From Pseudomonas viridiflava (GTDB lineage Bacteria; Pseudomonadota; Gammaproteobacteria; Pseudomonadales; Pseudomonadaceae), in the NCBI RefSeq assembly GCF_900573885.1, contig NZ_UPSE01000198.1, positions 1 to 64,000 on the forward strand: a stretch of DNA of 64,000 nucleotides, written 5' to 3'. Both the position numbers and the translations under genes were made by a program. The notes under the pieces were generated by a model that was not told where the DNA came from, made no database searches, and worked only from the letters and a program-made list of their open reading frames with translations. Every line of letters starts with the position of its first letter. Position 1 is the stretch's first letter. Positions 43,332 to 52,520 of this stretch are shown piece by piece.

Positions 43332-43985
43332 CGCTCGGTCCTTTTATTATGGTCGGGTCCTTGGGATTAAGAGCAGGCGCAGCGGAGGGGAGTTCAGAGG
43401 TTTTGCTTGGGGGGACGCTGATGTGTCGGGATGACGGGCTCGTCTCATAGGTCACGGTCATCCTCGCGGAGGCGGCGGTCCGATGATTCGGGATTCAGAG
43501 TTTTGGAGGTGACTTCGTTTGTGGGTGGCAACGACGACCGGCCAATCGCAGTGTGCCGCGATTTATATATCCGACTGGAGACTCTGGATTCCCGCCTTCG
43601 CGGGAATGACGGTGAAGTATTAGAGAACACCGTCATTCCCGTGAAGGCGGCGGTCCGACGATTCGGAATCCAGAGTTTTGAAGGTGACTTCGTTTGTGAG
43701 TCAGAGGGACGGCTGGTCAATCGCAGTGTGCCGCGATTTCTCTATCCGACTGGAGACTCTGGATTCCCGCCTTCGCGGGAATGACGGTGAAGTATTAGAG
43801 AACACGGTCATTCCCGCGAAGGCGGCGGTCCGACGATTCGGAATCCAGATTTTCGAAGGTGACTTCGTTTGTGAGTCAGAGCGGAGGCCGCGCAATCGCA
43901 GTGTGCCGCGATTTCTCTATCCGACTTGAGACTCTGGATTCCCGCCTGCGCGGGAATGACGAAAGTCTAGGTAGAGTCCAGCCGC
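43332..43985. other. Intergenic stretch dominated by a tandem repeat
   Basis: 654 bp between two minus-strand genes. Most of it is the three-unit repeat at 43457-43962. Short open frames here are translations of the repeat and are not genes. Confidence 0.75.
43457..43962. repeat. Three tandem 175-bp MITE/REP-like units
   Basis: Units begin at 43457, 43632 and 43807, an exact 175-bp period. Each starts with a form of GTCATTCCCGCGAAGGCGG and ends with CCGCCTTCGCGGGAATGAC, so each has inverted ends. The left arm carries an extra CGGTCCGACGATTCG before GGAATCCAGA. The centre (GTGTGCCGCGATTT, CCGACTGGAGACT) is shared by all units. Unit 1 is the most diverged at its left end. Confidence 0.85.
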
Positions 43986-44288
43986 CTAACCCACCCCCAG
44001 CCCAGCCGACAGATCCGTCCCTGACTCGCCCGATGGTTTGCCCGACGAGCCACTGCCCGACGAACCACTGCCATTCGCGGCCGAAGACTTCACCGTCTGC
44101 ACAGCCGATTCGGCATGTTCTTTCGCCACCGAATACGCCTCGCCGCCTTTGGATTTAACCGTAGACACCGCCTTGTCGCTGGCTTTGCCAAACAGCTTGT
44201 CCTCCTGGCGCGTGGAGGGCAGTGCCGCGCCGATGGCTGCGCCCAGCGCAATACCAATGGCTGCCATTACCAGTGGCTGGTCTTTCAT
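43986..44288 (-). CDS. C-terminal part of a DUF3618-like membrane-associated protein, split off by a stop codon
   Basis: 100 aa. One hydrophobic segment (LVMAAIGIALGAAIGAAL) follows MKDQP, then PSTRQEDKLFGKASDKA, an amphipathic helix and a Gly/Ser-rich tail. It is in the same frame as the upstream DUF3618-like gene and separated only by a TAA and six codons. In related proteins this segment is the C-terminus of one longer chain. It may still be translated from the ATG at 44288 or be lost. Confidence 0.65.
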   Translation of the reverse strand: MKDQPLVMAAIGIALGAAIGAALPSTRQEDKLFGKASDKAVSTVKSKGGEAYSVAKEHAESAVQTVKSSAANGSGSSGSGSSGKPSGESGTDLSAGLGVG

Positions 44289-44306
44289 TGCCTGGTTGAA
44301 CTGGCC

Positions 44307-44843
44307 TTAGATCTGGCTCGCCTGAGCGTTGAGTTGAGTGCTGGCGTGATGGGCCGAATCGTTCAGCGAGGCAGACGAGCTGTGCAGCGAGTCGCTGGTG
44401 CGGTGCGTCAGGTTGCTGGCTTTGTCCATCGCGCGTTGGCCTTTGGCCTGTACCGAGTCCGCAGCGCTGCGAACGCTGTCGGTCGCCCGCGAAAGGGCGC
44501 CGGACACCTGGTCGTACGCGTTGCTGATTTTCTGGCCCATGCCAGGACCGTTGGACGCGGGGCCGGGGTTGAACGGTCTGTTCTGGTTCATCGCCAGCCA
44601 CGCCAGGCCAAGGCCCGTGAGTGCGGTTGGCACCGGGTTGTTTTTCAACGTGGTGCCCAGGTTCTGGAAGAACTCGCCGCCGTGACCTTTGGTGTACGAC
44701 AGCGCCTGATCAACCAACTGGCCCGGGGTGAAACGGCTCTCCAGCGAGTCGACGATATTGTTGATGCTCTGGCGCTTCGCTTCGATTTCCTGCTCCAGAA
44801 CTTCAGGGCTTTTGTGCGATTCGTTTGCGAATGAAGTGCTCAT
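44307..44843 (-). CDS. DUF3618-like protein, truncated by an in-frame stop
   Basis: 178 aa. KSPEVLEQEIEAKRQSINNIVDSLESRFTPGQLVDQ is the DUF3618 opening; NNPVPTALTGLGLAWLAM is a membrane-like segment. A long amphipathic helical region follows, ending AQASQI. The stop TAA is followed in frame by GQFNQAMKDQPLV, which continues the family's usual sequence. Proteins of this type sit on the inner membrane beside YqjE/holin-like partners. Function is unknown; stress or stationary-phase roles have been suggested for E. coli YqjD. Its ATG overlaps the upstream stop by 4 bases. Confidence 0.8.
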   Translation of the reverse strand: MSTSFANESHKSPEVLEQEIEAKRQSINNIVDSLESRFTPGQLVDQALSYTKGHGGEFFQNLGTTLKNNPVPTALTGLGLAWLAMNQNRPFNPGPASNGPGMGQKISNAYDQVSGALSRATDSVRSAADSVQAKGQRAMDKASNLTHRTSDSLHSSSASLNDSAHHASTQLNAQASQI

Positions 44844-45268
44844 GCCATCTTCCTCTTCAAAGCTTCCTTATCCTGCTGAACAGCGTGCAGCGTCCGATCA
44901 GGCGTGAAGTGCGACGGCTCGAATTGCTTCTTGCCGGCTTGAAGCATCACAAAGCCAACGATCAACGTAACCGCACCCACGATCAGCGCCGCGAGCCACA
45001 GCTGCATCATGGTCGCCAGGCCATACACCGCTGCCATAAGCAGAATGATCAAGCCTGCCAACAGCACGATTGCGCCTCCCGCTACTGCGGCAATGCCGGC
45101 TTTCAGCGTGGTTAGGCTTTGCTGCAGCTCGGCTTTGGCCAGGGCAATTTCCTTGGTGAACAATTCCGGCACTTCGCGGCTCAGCTGGCGCAACAAGGCG
45201 CCAATGGAAGCGTTGTCGTTGGCCGGTTGCGCGCTCGACGGCGCGGTGTTAATCGGGTCGGTATTCAT
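44840..45268 (-). CDS. Phage-holin-superfamily/YqjE-like membrane protein
   Basis: 142 aa. An N-terminal amphipathic region (SIGALLRQLSREVPELFTKEIALAKAEL) is followed by two membrane helices (GGAIVLLAGLIILLMAAV and LWLAALIVGAVTLIVGFVML). This is the putative actinobacterial holin-X/YqjE layout. It is the middle gene of a tightly packed operon: its ATG shares one base with the upstream stop, and its end overlaps the DUF3618-like start. Confidence 0.82.
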   Translation of the reverse strand: MNTDPINTAPSSAQPANDNASIGALLRQLSREVPELFTKEIALAKAELQQSLTTLKAGIAAVAGGAIVLLAGLIILLMAAVYGLATMMQLWLAALIVGAVTLIVGFVMLQAGKKQFEPSHFTPDRTLHAVQQDKEALKRKMA

Positions 45269-45879
45269 CAGTCAAATCCTCGCGTGTCGTTGCGCAGCAG
45301 GGCGTCGGCAGCGGTGGTGTCGGAGGTGCCGACCGCGCTGCTGGTGCCGCTGGGTTCGAAGGTCGAAGGCTGGGCCGGCTCAGCAACAGAGGCAGATGCA
45401 GACGGCGCATTCAGCGACGCAGTGGGCGTGGGATCATCTGAGCCGAAATCGTCGCCATGGCTGGCGCTGGCCCGCAGAAAACGCGAAAGGCCAAAACCGA
45501 TCGCCACGCTGCCGGCTACGAACAGCGCCGGGTTATCCCGCGCCAGCCGTGCACCTTCGTGGAGAAGGTCTTCCGCCGACTTGTCGCGAACGCGGTCGGC
45601 GAAGGCGCTCAAACCTTCGGCCAATTGACCCAGGTATTGCGACACGCCCAAGGCGTCCTTGCCCTCCAGAGCCGAGGCAGCGGACTGCGCGCCTTCCACC
45701 AGCGAATCGAGTTGATCGGTCGCTTGCTCACGCAGCTTCTCGAACTGCTCTGAACCCTGGCGCGACGCATCGTCCAGCGTAGCGCCGGCCGTGTCGGCGA
45801 GATTGTGCAGATGTTGCTGCGTCGAATGCTGCGGCCCGGAAGCTCCAAAGCCCTGCTGTGGTTGTCCAGAAATGCTCAT
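45268..45879 (-). CDS. YqjD/ElaB-like ribosome- or membrane-associated helical protein
   Basis: 203 aa. It is mostly amphipathic helix (TLDDASRQGSEQFEKLREQA, FADRVRDKSAEDLLHEGARL), then one short membrane-like segment (NPALFVAGSVAIGFGLSRFL) and a Ser/Thr/Pro-rich tail. This resembles YqjD/ElaB and other so-called nutrient-deprivation-induced proteins. The start at 45879 follows GGGGA by 6 bases; an adjacent ATG at 45882 is also possible. It heads the operon with the YqjE-like and DUF3618-like genes. Confidence 0.72.
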   Translation of the reverse strand: MSISGQPQQGFGASGPQHSTQQHLHNLADTAGATLDDASRQGSEQFEKLREQATDQLDSLVEGAQSAASALEGKDALGVSQYLGQLAEGLSAFADRVRDKSAEDLLHEGARLARDNPALFVAGSVAIGFGLSRFLRASASHGDDFGSDDPTPTASLNAPSASASVAEPAQPSTFEPSGTSSAVGTSDTTAADALLRNDTRGFD

Positions 45880-46064
45880 CATCGTTCCCCATTGTTCAGA
45901 GCGCTGTGCACACTGCACGGCTTGCCTAGCGCATTGGTTTTTAGAACAGGCATAAAGAGTGATGGACACAAGCGGCGGGAAGTTCAGAGGAAGTGATGGG
46001 TGACTTTTCGCAACAAGCTATTGGATGGTTGCGACGGAACGCTGAAGCGAAACGGCGCTTAAAT

Positions 46065-46096
46065 GCAAAAGCCCCGCGTGTTAGGCAGGGCTTCCG
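46065..46096 (-). terminator. Rho-independent terminator of the esterase operon
   Basis: On the minus strand GGAAGCCCTGC is followed by a loop and GCGGGGCTTTTGC, giving an AAGCCC/GGGCTT stem with a TTTT end. It begins about 20 bp after the stop at 46113. Confidence 0.7.
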
Positions 46097-46112
46097 TTTG
46101 TTCAACCTCTCA

Positions 46113-47042
46113 TTACTTCTTCTTCAAGAACGCCAACAGATCCTGATTCAACCGCTCTTTGTGTGTATCGGCCAAGCCATGTGGTGCGCCCGGGTAAACG
46201 ATCAGCTCGGCGTTCTTGATCAGCTTCGCTGCGGCATGGGCCGAGGCGTCGATGGGAACGATCTGGTCGGCGTCGCCGTGCACGATCAGTGTCGGTACGT
46301 CGAACTTGGCCAGGTCGCCACGAAAGTCGGTGGCGGAGAAGGCGGCGATGGAGTCGTAGGTGTTTTTAGCGCCGGCTTGCATGCCCTGCACCCAGAACGA
46401 GTCGATCAGTCCTTGTGACGGTTTGGCGCCTTCGCGGTTGAAGCCGAAGAAGGGGCCGGAAGCAATGTCACGGTACAGCTGCGAGCGATTTTCCAGGGAG
46501 GCTTTGCGCAGGCCGTCGAACACTTCAATCGGCAGGCCGCCCGGGTAATCGGCGGTTTTCAGCATCATCGGCGGTACGGCGCTGATCAACGCGGCTTTCT
46601 TCACTCGCTTGGTGCCGTGGCGGCCGATGTAGCGAGCCACTTCGCCGCCGCCAGTGGAGAAGCCCACCAACGTCACGTCTTTCAAGTCGAGCGTTTCGAT
46701 CACGGTGGCGAGGTCGTCGGCGTAGTGGTCCATGTCGTTGCCTTCCCACGGCTGGCTGGAGCGGCCATGGCCGCGGCGGTCGTGGGCGACGACGCGATAG
46801 CCCTTGTCGGCGAGGAACATCATTTGCGATTCCCAGCTATCGGAATTCAGCGGCCAGCCGTGGCTGAAGGTGACGACCTGGCCGTCTTTCGGGCCCCAGT
46901 CTTTGTAATACAACTGCACGCCGTCGCGGGTGGTGATGTAGCTGCTGCTGCGCGCTTGGGGTGCATCGGCCAGGGTGAAATCGGCAGCCAGGGTGGCGAA
47001 GGCGGCGCTGGCGGCGAGAAGGGCTTTGGTCAATTTGTTCAT
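46113..47042 (-). CDS. Exported alpha/beta hydrolase (arylesterase/haloperoxidase type)
   Basis: 309 aa. Signal peptide [19 protein letters not shown]. The catalytic triad is Ser in GFSTGGG, Asp in HGDADQIVP and His in [27 protein letters not shown] and [12 protein letters not shown] are typical of non-heme chloroperoxidases/arylesterases. Such enzymes hydrolyse esters and, with peroxide, form peracids. Export is less usual for the family but seen in Pseudomonas. It is 62 bp downstream of a ferric-reductase-like membrane gene, so they probably share a transcript. Confidence 0.87.
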   Translation of the reverse strand: MNKLTKALLAASAAFATLAADFTLADAPQARSSSYITTRDGVQLYYKDWGPKDGQVVTFSHGWPLNSDSWESQMMFLADKGYRVVAHDRRGHGRSSQPWEGNDMDHYADDLATVIETLDLKDVTLVGFSTGGGEVARYIGRHGTKRVKKAALISAVPPMMLKTADYPGGLPIEVFDGLRKASLENRSQLYRDIASGPFFGFNREGAKPSQGLIDSFWVQGMQAGAKNTYDSIAAFSATDFRGDLAKFDVPTLIVHGDADQIVPIDASAHAAAKLIKNAELIVYPGAPHGLADTHKERLNQDLLAFLKKK

Positions 47043-47104
47043 GGTTGTTTCCTCGGTATGGATGATGGGTTTAACGGTTGGTTGAGTGGGTGAAGCGTTG
47101 TGAA

Positions 47105-47752
47105 TCAGGAAGCGAGAGCGGCTTGGGCCACGGTCTTTTGCTTCGCCTGGCGTCTGCTATTGGCCTGGGCCAGCTTGCCGACCAGGCGGATGGCCACGGC
47201 GCCGCAAGCGATGGCGAAGGGCACCACGTACCAGTCGCTCATAGGGATGCGTTTGAAGTTCGAGTAGATGAACACGGCGGCAATGACCCACATGCCAGTG
47301 GTGTGCAGGACCTTCCAGGCAGTGCGGCCGATCAGTCGGGCCGGGCCTTTGAAAGAGGTCAGCGCCATCAACACGATAAAGGCGTAACCGGTGCCGCCCG
47401 GGATGTTGTTCACCACCGTGCGTGCTGGCCAGAATTCGGTATTGAGCTGCCCGTAGAAATAAATCAGCACGGCGTGAATCAAGTGCGAAAACGCGAAGGC
47501 CAGGCCGATAAAGCGGCGCTCACGCACCAGCGCTTTGGACAGAGGCGAGGGCACCAGCACCGCGAACGCCGAAGCGGTGAACGCCGCGAGAAACAAAATG
47601 AAAGAGGAGCGGGCGGTGGCGCGGATGGCGCTGCGCAAGCCGTCAACGAGTTCCGGCTGAGCCGCAATGGCGGCGGCGCTCATGGCAGCAACCAGCACGG
47701 CTATCACACCGAACAGCTGCCAGCCGCGCAGGCTGTAAGTAGAAGTGGTCAT
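47105..47752 (-). CDS. Ferric reductase-like transmembrane protein
   Basis: 215 aa with about six hydrophobic segments. Histidines lie in helices: [13 protein letters not shown] and [17 protein letters not shown], which suit b-type haem ligation as in the ferric reductase-like/MsrQ family. It may carry electrons through the inner membrane. The partner is not known; the exported hydrolase follows directly. Confidence 0.75.
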   Translation of the reverse strand: MTTSTYSLRGWQLFGVIAVLVAAMSAAAIAAQPELVDGLRSAIRATARSSFILFLAAFTASAFAVLVPSPLSKALVRERRFIGLAFAFSHLIHAVLIYFYGQLNTEFWPARTVVNNIPGGTGYAFIVLMALTSFKGPARLIGRTAWKVLHTTGMWVIAAVFIYSNFKRIPMSDWYVVPFAIACGAVAIRLVGKLAQANSRRQAKQKTVAQAALAS

Positions 47753-48157
47753 GGCAAGTTCTCCTGGTAAGCGCTCTGCCGTGCGGGCTGCATGGCGAGT
47801 CGATGGGGAGAATTCTTGCCTGGGCGTGTATCCCGGCTATGTCTGGAATGGGCCGTTAGTTGTGTTTAGGTGTCTGGAGAGGGGATGGATACATTGGAAT
47901 ACAAATGGGGTGGGGCGGGGTGTTCGTTTTCGGTCGCGGGATGGAGGCGGGCTGATTTGCGAATACACGAGGCTGGAAGTCCGGCTACCTGCACGGACCG
48001 GTGCGAGGCGTTTGGCTCGGCTTATAGGGGAGTTTGGAGAGGGCGCAGATTCAGAAGAACATTCAGTAGGGATAAAACAGTTCCGGCTAGTCTCGCTCCG
48101 TGCAGCTGCAACTCATACCAATCGCATGAGCTGCAGTTGTGCGCAGTGACGCGCTCT
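47753..48157. other. Intergenic stretch
   Basis: 405 bp between two minus-strand genes. It must include the promoter of the ferric-reductase-like operon. An imperfect hairpin around 48100-48145 (GCAGCTGCAACTCAT with ATGAGCTGCAG) may end the upstream lipoprotein transcript on one side or be chance. No gene was accepted. Confidence 0.4.
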
Positions 48158-48601
48158 TTATTTGGCTAGTCCACACTTTTGCAGATGCTCTTGGCCCACG
48201 GTTTCGGACACTTGAGTAAGTTTCGCACCGCCTACGAACACCCCCATTTTGATGGACTGGCGCACGTAATAATTTTTACCTCCCTCCGCCGTCAGAAGCA
48301 GATTGTTGTCGCTGAACTCCGACTCGGTGGCAAGTGTATGAGTGCCCGGAGTGAGCAAGCGGTAGAAATACACGCGGTTGGCTGTTTCACCGATAACCTG
48401 GCCATCCACCTTGACCGTTTTTTTCAGCGCGGCTCCTGCAAAGCTGTCTCTGTAGATATAGAGCCCGGCCTTATCCGCCGCAGGCGCCTTGAAGGTTTTC
48501 AAGGCAGCGTCCGCCTCCGGGGTGTCCATGGGCACAGAAGCACAACCCGTCATTACCGCAAGAGCGAGTGAGACAGCGAACAGCTTGATTGAATTAATCA
48601 T
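48158..48601 (-). CDS. DUF2846-type lipoprotein
   Basis: 147 aa. Lipoprotein signal with lipobox MTGC (SLALAVMTGCASVP). The mature domain has AGLYIYRDSFAGAALKKTV, then VYFYRLLTPGTHTL and GKNYYVRQSIKMG, as in DUF2846 proteins. These are outer-membrane or periplasmic beta-rich lipoproteins without a known role. It stands alone. Confidence 0.8.
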   Translation of the reverse strand: MINSIKLFAVSLALAVMTGCASVPMDTPEADAALKTFKAPAADKAGLYIYRDSFAGAALKKTVKVDGQVIGETANRVYFYRLLTPGTHTLATESEFSDNNLLLTAEGGKNYYVRQSIKMGVFVGGAKLTQVSETVGQEHLQKCGLAK

Positions 48602-48799
48602 AGAAAGTCCTTTTCATAAAAATCGGGATGGATGATGGCAAAAAGCCTCATGGCTTCAGCGGCGCGAAGTATGCCACGGCGCAAAGCGAGAGTGAACGGG
48701 GAGCGAAGGTCTGTACTTTAAGCGGCAGTAGTACGTGCTAAAGAGGGGTATCTGCCAAGTTGTCTGTTCCAAAAGGCGGCAGCCGGCGAGAGGAATGAA

Positions 48800-49981
48800 T
48801 CAGACGATACCCTTCGCATCATTGGGCGAGAAGTTGAAGATCACCTGATTGCGACCCCGGCGTTTGGCCTCAAACAGTGCATCGTCTGCAGATTTGAGTA
48901 GTGCCTGAAAGTCCGCGCTGTTGTGGTTGCGGGTGTGGGTAGCGCCAATACTGATGGTCAGGTTGACTTGATTACCCTCGACGACACGGGCTTGCGCTTC
49001 GATCTTCTGACGCAAGCGTTCAGCAATTGCGCGGGCTTCTTCTTCAGTGGTGTGGGGCATTACCACCGCGAATTCTTCCCCGCCTATGCGGCCGATAAAA
49101 TCGTTTTTGCGCAGTTCCGTTTCCAGTACACCAGCCACTTGTTTTAGGGCGGCGTCGCCTACGGCATGACCGAAGGTGTCATTGATGGATTTAAAGTGAT
49201 CAAGGTCGAGCATCATCACGATCACCGGCAAACTGCCGGTGTTCTTTGCCATAAAGCCTGAAGATTCGCGTAGAAAATGGCGTCGGTTAGGCAGCTGTGT
49301 CAGCTCATCCCGGTCGGCTTGCATCATCAGGTTTTGTTCACGATGAATAAATAACAACAACGGCAACAACATGCTGGCAACTGTGGTCAGCAACAGATGG
49401 CTGATAAGTATGAGGTTTAAATAAAACTCGACGCGGCGCGTTAGCGTTACCTGCCACTGGTCAACATACAGCGTGATCTCTACCACCATCACCAACGCAT
49501 GCAGCAATAAAACGCCTTGCAATAGCCTGGATAGCAAGCGATGCGTTGTATTCAAATTAAGCAGCGCAATACACCAGAAGCATCCCAGTGCTATAGCTGT
49601 GGCCGTCAGGATTGGCGCGCTGTATGACAATTCATGGGTAAAAAACAGCACAGTGCTGTAAGCGGCCCATAGAGTAACGAGCGTTTTTGTTGGAAACGTT
49701 GTTTCGCTGCCTTGAAAGAAACGCAGCAAGCCGGTTGCGATCAGAATGGGGGGCAGGGCGAGCAAGCTGTGGGCAAGCCAGACACTGACAACAGGTGTAA
49801 CGTCATAGAGGCGAGACGCCGCAAGCAGGCTGGCAAAAACAAAAACGGTACAGGACGCTGCCCAATGGTAAAGCGCAGGCTGGGCTATATTCAGCCGGGC
49901 TAATAGCAGCATATAACCCGCGGCAATCGCGTTTATGGTCAGTGTCAGCGCTGCAACTGCGGTTAAGTCTATGTGCGGCAT
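48800..49981 (-). CDS. Membrane diguanylate cyclase (GGDEF)
   Basis: 393 aa. About seven hydrophobic segments fill residues 5-210 (AALTLTINAIAAGYMLLLA, HSLLALPPILIATGLL and others). The GGDEF domain follows, with DRDELTQLPNRRHFL, MMLDLDHFKSINDTFGHAVGD and the active-site loop GGEEF. RKND five residues before it is an RxxD inhibitory site, so product feedback is expected. It makes c-di-GMP from GTP. The sensor region has no recognised ligand site. Confidence 0.92.
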   Translation of the reverse strand: MPHIDLTAVAALTLTINAIAAGYMLLLARLNIAQPALYHWAASCTVFVFASLLAASRLYDVTPVVSVWLAHSLLALPPILIATGLLRFFQGSETTFPTKTLVTLWAAYSTVLFFTHELSYSAPILTATAIALGCFWCIALLNLNTTHRLLSRLLQGVLLLHALVMVVEITLYVDQWQVTLTRRVEFYLNLILISHLLLTTVASMLLPLLLFIHREQNLMMQADRDELTQLPNRRHFLRESSGFMAKNTGSLPVIVMMLDLDHFKSINDTFGHAVGDAALKQVAGVLETELRKNDFIGRIGGEEFAVVMPHTTEEEARAIAERLRQKIEAQARVVEGNQVNLTISIGATHTRNHNSADFQALLKSADDALFEAKRRGRNQVIFNFSPNDAKGIV

Positions 49982-50497
49982 GTTCTTCTGCTAACAAATA
50001 AATGATCAAGCGTGTGTTTATTTATCTACAACTGGACGGCGTTGTTAGAGGTGTTTGCGAAAACTCAGGCACGTCGCCGTTGGTTAATCGTCAAACAAGG
50101 TGTAAATGCAGAATCCAGGCCGGCGCTAGAGCTGTGGAGTGTAGCCTGCTTGATAATTTAGCTGCTAACGATATCAGCGCTGAATGAGGGGGCGTGGCGA
50201 CGAGTCGAGAAGGCTTTTGCGGGGGGCTTGCCGGGCGCACAAGGGAGGGAGATCGACCGATTTCCCTGGCGGGAATCCAGACGCGGCAGGAAACCGAGCC
50301 CGCCGGACCATTCTGGATTCCGAATCGTCGGACCGCCGCCTTCGCGGGCATGACGGTGGTGGGTTGATAGGTTGGCTAACCCCTATAGGGCGCAAAAGCG
50401 GTGAAAGAGGACAGCGCCTCGCTATTCGCTGAGTCAGCCTCTGGCCGAAAACAGCCCGTCAAACAGGCCCAGCCGGGCTGACGGCTGTCCAGTTGCC
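49982..50497. other. Intergenic stretch with a REP/MITE-like element
   Basis: 516 bp between a diguanylate cyclase gene and the end of an SDR gene, both minus. It contains the element at 50262-50356. The promoter of the cyclase lies in the left part. No gene was seen. Confidence 0.6.
50262..50356. repeat. MITE/REP-like element of the GTCATTCCCGC family
   Basis: The left arm CCCTGGCGGGAATCCAGA is shortened. The right arm has TCTGGATTCCGAATCGTCGG then CGCCTTCGCGGGCATGAC, the same sequence as the 43457 units read on the other strand. A GAGCCCGCCGGACCATTCTGG core is shared with 6454-6555. Confidence 0.7.
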
Positions 50498-51268
50498 TCA
50501 CCAGACAATAGGTTTGTCGTCCCAGGCCCAGAAGCTCCCGGTGTCGGCCGGTCCATGCTTTCCTACCACTTCAATGATGCGATCCGCCGAGAAAGCCGGT
50601 TCGAACAGTTGCCCGTCCGGCACGTTTGCCTGGAATGGCTGAGACAGCTCCGTGTCAGTCGTGCCTGGGTGTATTGCCAGGACGGTAGAGGCGGGGTTCA
50701 GACGTTTCAATTCGATGCTGGCCGTGTGCAGCAATTGGTTGAGCGCCGCTTTGCTGGCTCTGTAGCTGTACCAGCCACCCAATCGGTTGTCGCCAATGGA
50801 GCCGACCCTCGCGGAGAGCGCTGCGAAGGTGGAAGGTTCTTTGCGCAATAGCGGCAGCAGGTGCTTCAGCAGCAGGATTGGAGCAAACGTGTTGGTCGCA
50901 AAGCTCGCTTGCATGCTCGCAAGGGTCAGTTGCGCCAGACCCTTTTCGGCTTTGGCGCCGTCCTGATGAAGAATGCCCAGGGTACTGATGACAAGGTGCA
51001 GATGAGCGCAGCCTTTAAGTGCCTCGCTCACCAGTGCGTCGAGGGCTTGCTCACTGCGCGCGTCGCAGTCGATTGGTTTCAGGCGTTCGCCATGTTGCTC
51101 GGCAAGCTTTGCCAGCTCGGTGGAGGTGCTGGCGTTTCGCGCCACTGCCCATACCTGAGTGACGTCGTCGCGAGCGAGCAAAGCTTCGCACAGTGCCAAG
51201 CCGATGCCTCGGCTGGCTCCGCATATCAGCACGTTCGCTTCGCTGTTCAGTTCGGGTATCAAACGCAT
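50498..51268 (-). CDS. SDR family oxidoreductase, C-factor-like
   Basis: 256 aa. VLICGASRGIGLALCEALLARD is the cofactor motif; YRASK with the upstream SARVGSI serine forms the catalytic set. ILHQDGAKAEKGLAQLT and STVLAIHPGTTDTELSQPF match the CsgA/C-factor-like SDR group. The start at 51268 has an AAGGTG site. It lies 53 bp after the BASS transporter gene on the same strand. The substrate is unknown. Confidence 0.82.
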   Translation of the reverse strand: MRLIPELNSEANVLICGASRGIGLALCEALLARDDVTQVWAVARNASTSTELAKLAEQHGERLKPIDCDARSEQALDALVSEALKGCAHLHLVISTLGILHQDGAKAEKGLAQLTLASMQASFATNTFAPILLLKHLLPLLRKEPSTFAALSARVGSIGDNRLGGWYSYRASKAALNQLLHTASIELKRLNPASTVLAIHPGTTDTELSQPFQANVPDGQLFEPAFSADRIIEVVGKHGPADTGSFWAWDDKPIVW

Positions 51269-51321
51269 AAGGCACCTTGAGCGGCATGGCGGAGTTGTTG
51301 ATGAGTTCAGACCAGCCACAG

Positions 51322-52224
51322 TTAGCGGGGGGCGATAGACGCATCGGTTTGTTCCGGCACAACGGGCGGGGAGCCTCTGCGCACGGTAAAGGCGAAGACC
51401 AGGCCGCCCACGTACATCAGCACGCCGTAGATAGCGGCAGGCACAACGAGCGCATCGTCGCGCAACACCGTGGTGCCGATGACGATGGCCAAGGTGGCAT
51501 TTTGCATCGCAGTTTCGATGGCAATCGTGACCGCCTGGCGGCGTTCCAGACGGCCCAGTTTGGCGACTGCAAAGCCGATCATCAGCATCAGCACGTTAAG
51601 CCCCAGAGCCAGTGGCGCTACGACGCTGAAGTTCTGTTCGAACAGGGCCCAGTTTTTCACTAGCGCGCCAACCACGATGATCGCAAACGCCAAAGTAGAC
51701 AGCCGTGTCGCCAGCGGCTCGAAGCGCTGCGCGGCGCTCGGCCAGATACGCCGGGCCAGCATGCCCAGCGCCACGGGCAACCCGAGCATGGCGAAGACTT
51801 GCATCATCATGAAGCCAACCGGGAAATCGATTTGCTGGTGCGCGCCCAGAAAGTGTCCCATGGCCAGGGTCACAATCAGCGGCAGGGTGATGATGGTCAT
51901 CAGGCTGGCGGCAGCGGTGAAGCTGAGCGCCAGGGCGACGTCGCCGCGAGCGATGTAGGTGAGCAGATTGGACGTGGTGCCGGTCGGGCATGCCGCGATC
52001 AGCATGAAACCGACCGCGATTGCGCCGGGCAATGGAAACACCGAAAGCAAGGCAAAACACACCAAGGGCAGCAGAACGAAATGGCAGGCGAAGCCGAGCA
52101 GAAAGGCCCGAGGCTGCGCGGCTATTCGCCGGAAGTCGGCAGGCACCAGGCCCAGCCCAAGTGAAAACATGATCAAGGCCAGCAGCAACGGCATCAATAC
52201 CGTCGAGAGTTGGTCACCAGACAA
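51322..52224 (-). CDS. Bile acid:sodium symporter (BASS) family transporter
   Basis: 300 aa with nine to ten hydrophobic segments. LALIMFSLGLGLVPADFRRI and GFMLIAACPTGTTSNLLTYIARGD (unwound helix with Na+-site residues), plus AIETAMQNATLAIVIG, are the two conserved BASS crossover regions. BASS proteins import organic anions such as bile acids, pantoate or pyruvate with sodium. It is related to, but not the same as, the Acr3 arsenite pump, so it does not obviously replace the missing ArsB. Confidence 0.87.
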   Translation of the reverse strand: MSGDQLSTVLMPLLLALIMFSLGLGLVPADFRRIAAQPRAFLLGFACHFVLLPLVCFALLSVFPLPGAIAVGFMLIAACPTGTTSNLLTYIARGDVALALSFTAAASLMTIITLPLIVTLAMGHFLGAHQQIDFPVGFMMMQVFAMLGLPVALGMLARRIWPSAAQRFEPLATRLSTLAFAIIVVGALVKNWALFEQNFSVVAPLALGLNVLMLMIGFAVAKLGRLERRQAVTIAIETAMQNATLAIVIGTTVLRDDALVVPAAIYGVLMYVGGLVFAFTVRRGSPPVVPEQTDASIAPR

Positions 52225-52520
52225 GGCAGTCTCCCCAGCGCCGTCGTTGCGGCGCGATTGTTGTGGTTAAGGCGTTAGGGCAGGGCAGCAACGCTGCGCC
52301 GTCAGCTGCGATTGGAAGCCATATAGATGCTCCGTTTGGGCGTAGCCATTATTTCTCGCAGAACGCGACAGTACGCTTATACAGGTCGGGCACACCACGT
52401 AGTTCTCGTCTTCGCCACCCAGGTGCGCCAGAGTCGTTTGCAGATTCTGGCGACTTATCTTGAGCGCGCTCCGCTATAAACTGAAATAACATAAGAGTCA
52501 GTTAGCCATAACCAAATGGG

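Noticed and set aside
43431..43929. Open frames over the tandem repeat
   Set aside because: They only translate the 175-bp repeat and change with its copies.
47745..48149. 134-aa plus-strand frame
   Set aside because: No ribosome site or recognisable motif; it lies in an intergenic stretch and its composition is not protein-like.
51322..52224. BASS protein as a replacement arsenite pump
   Set aside because: It resembles general BASS transporters rather than Acr3, and is 41 kb from the ars genes beside an SDR.
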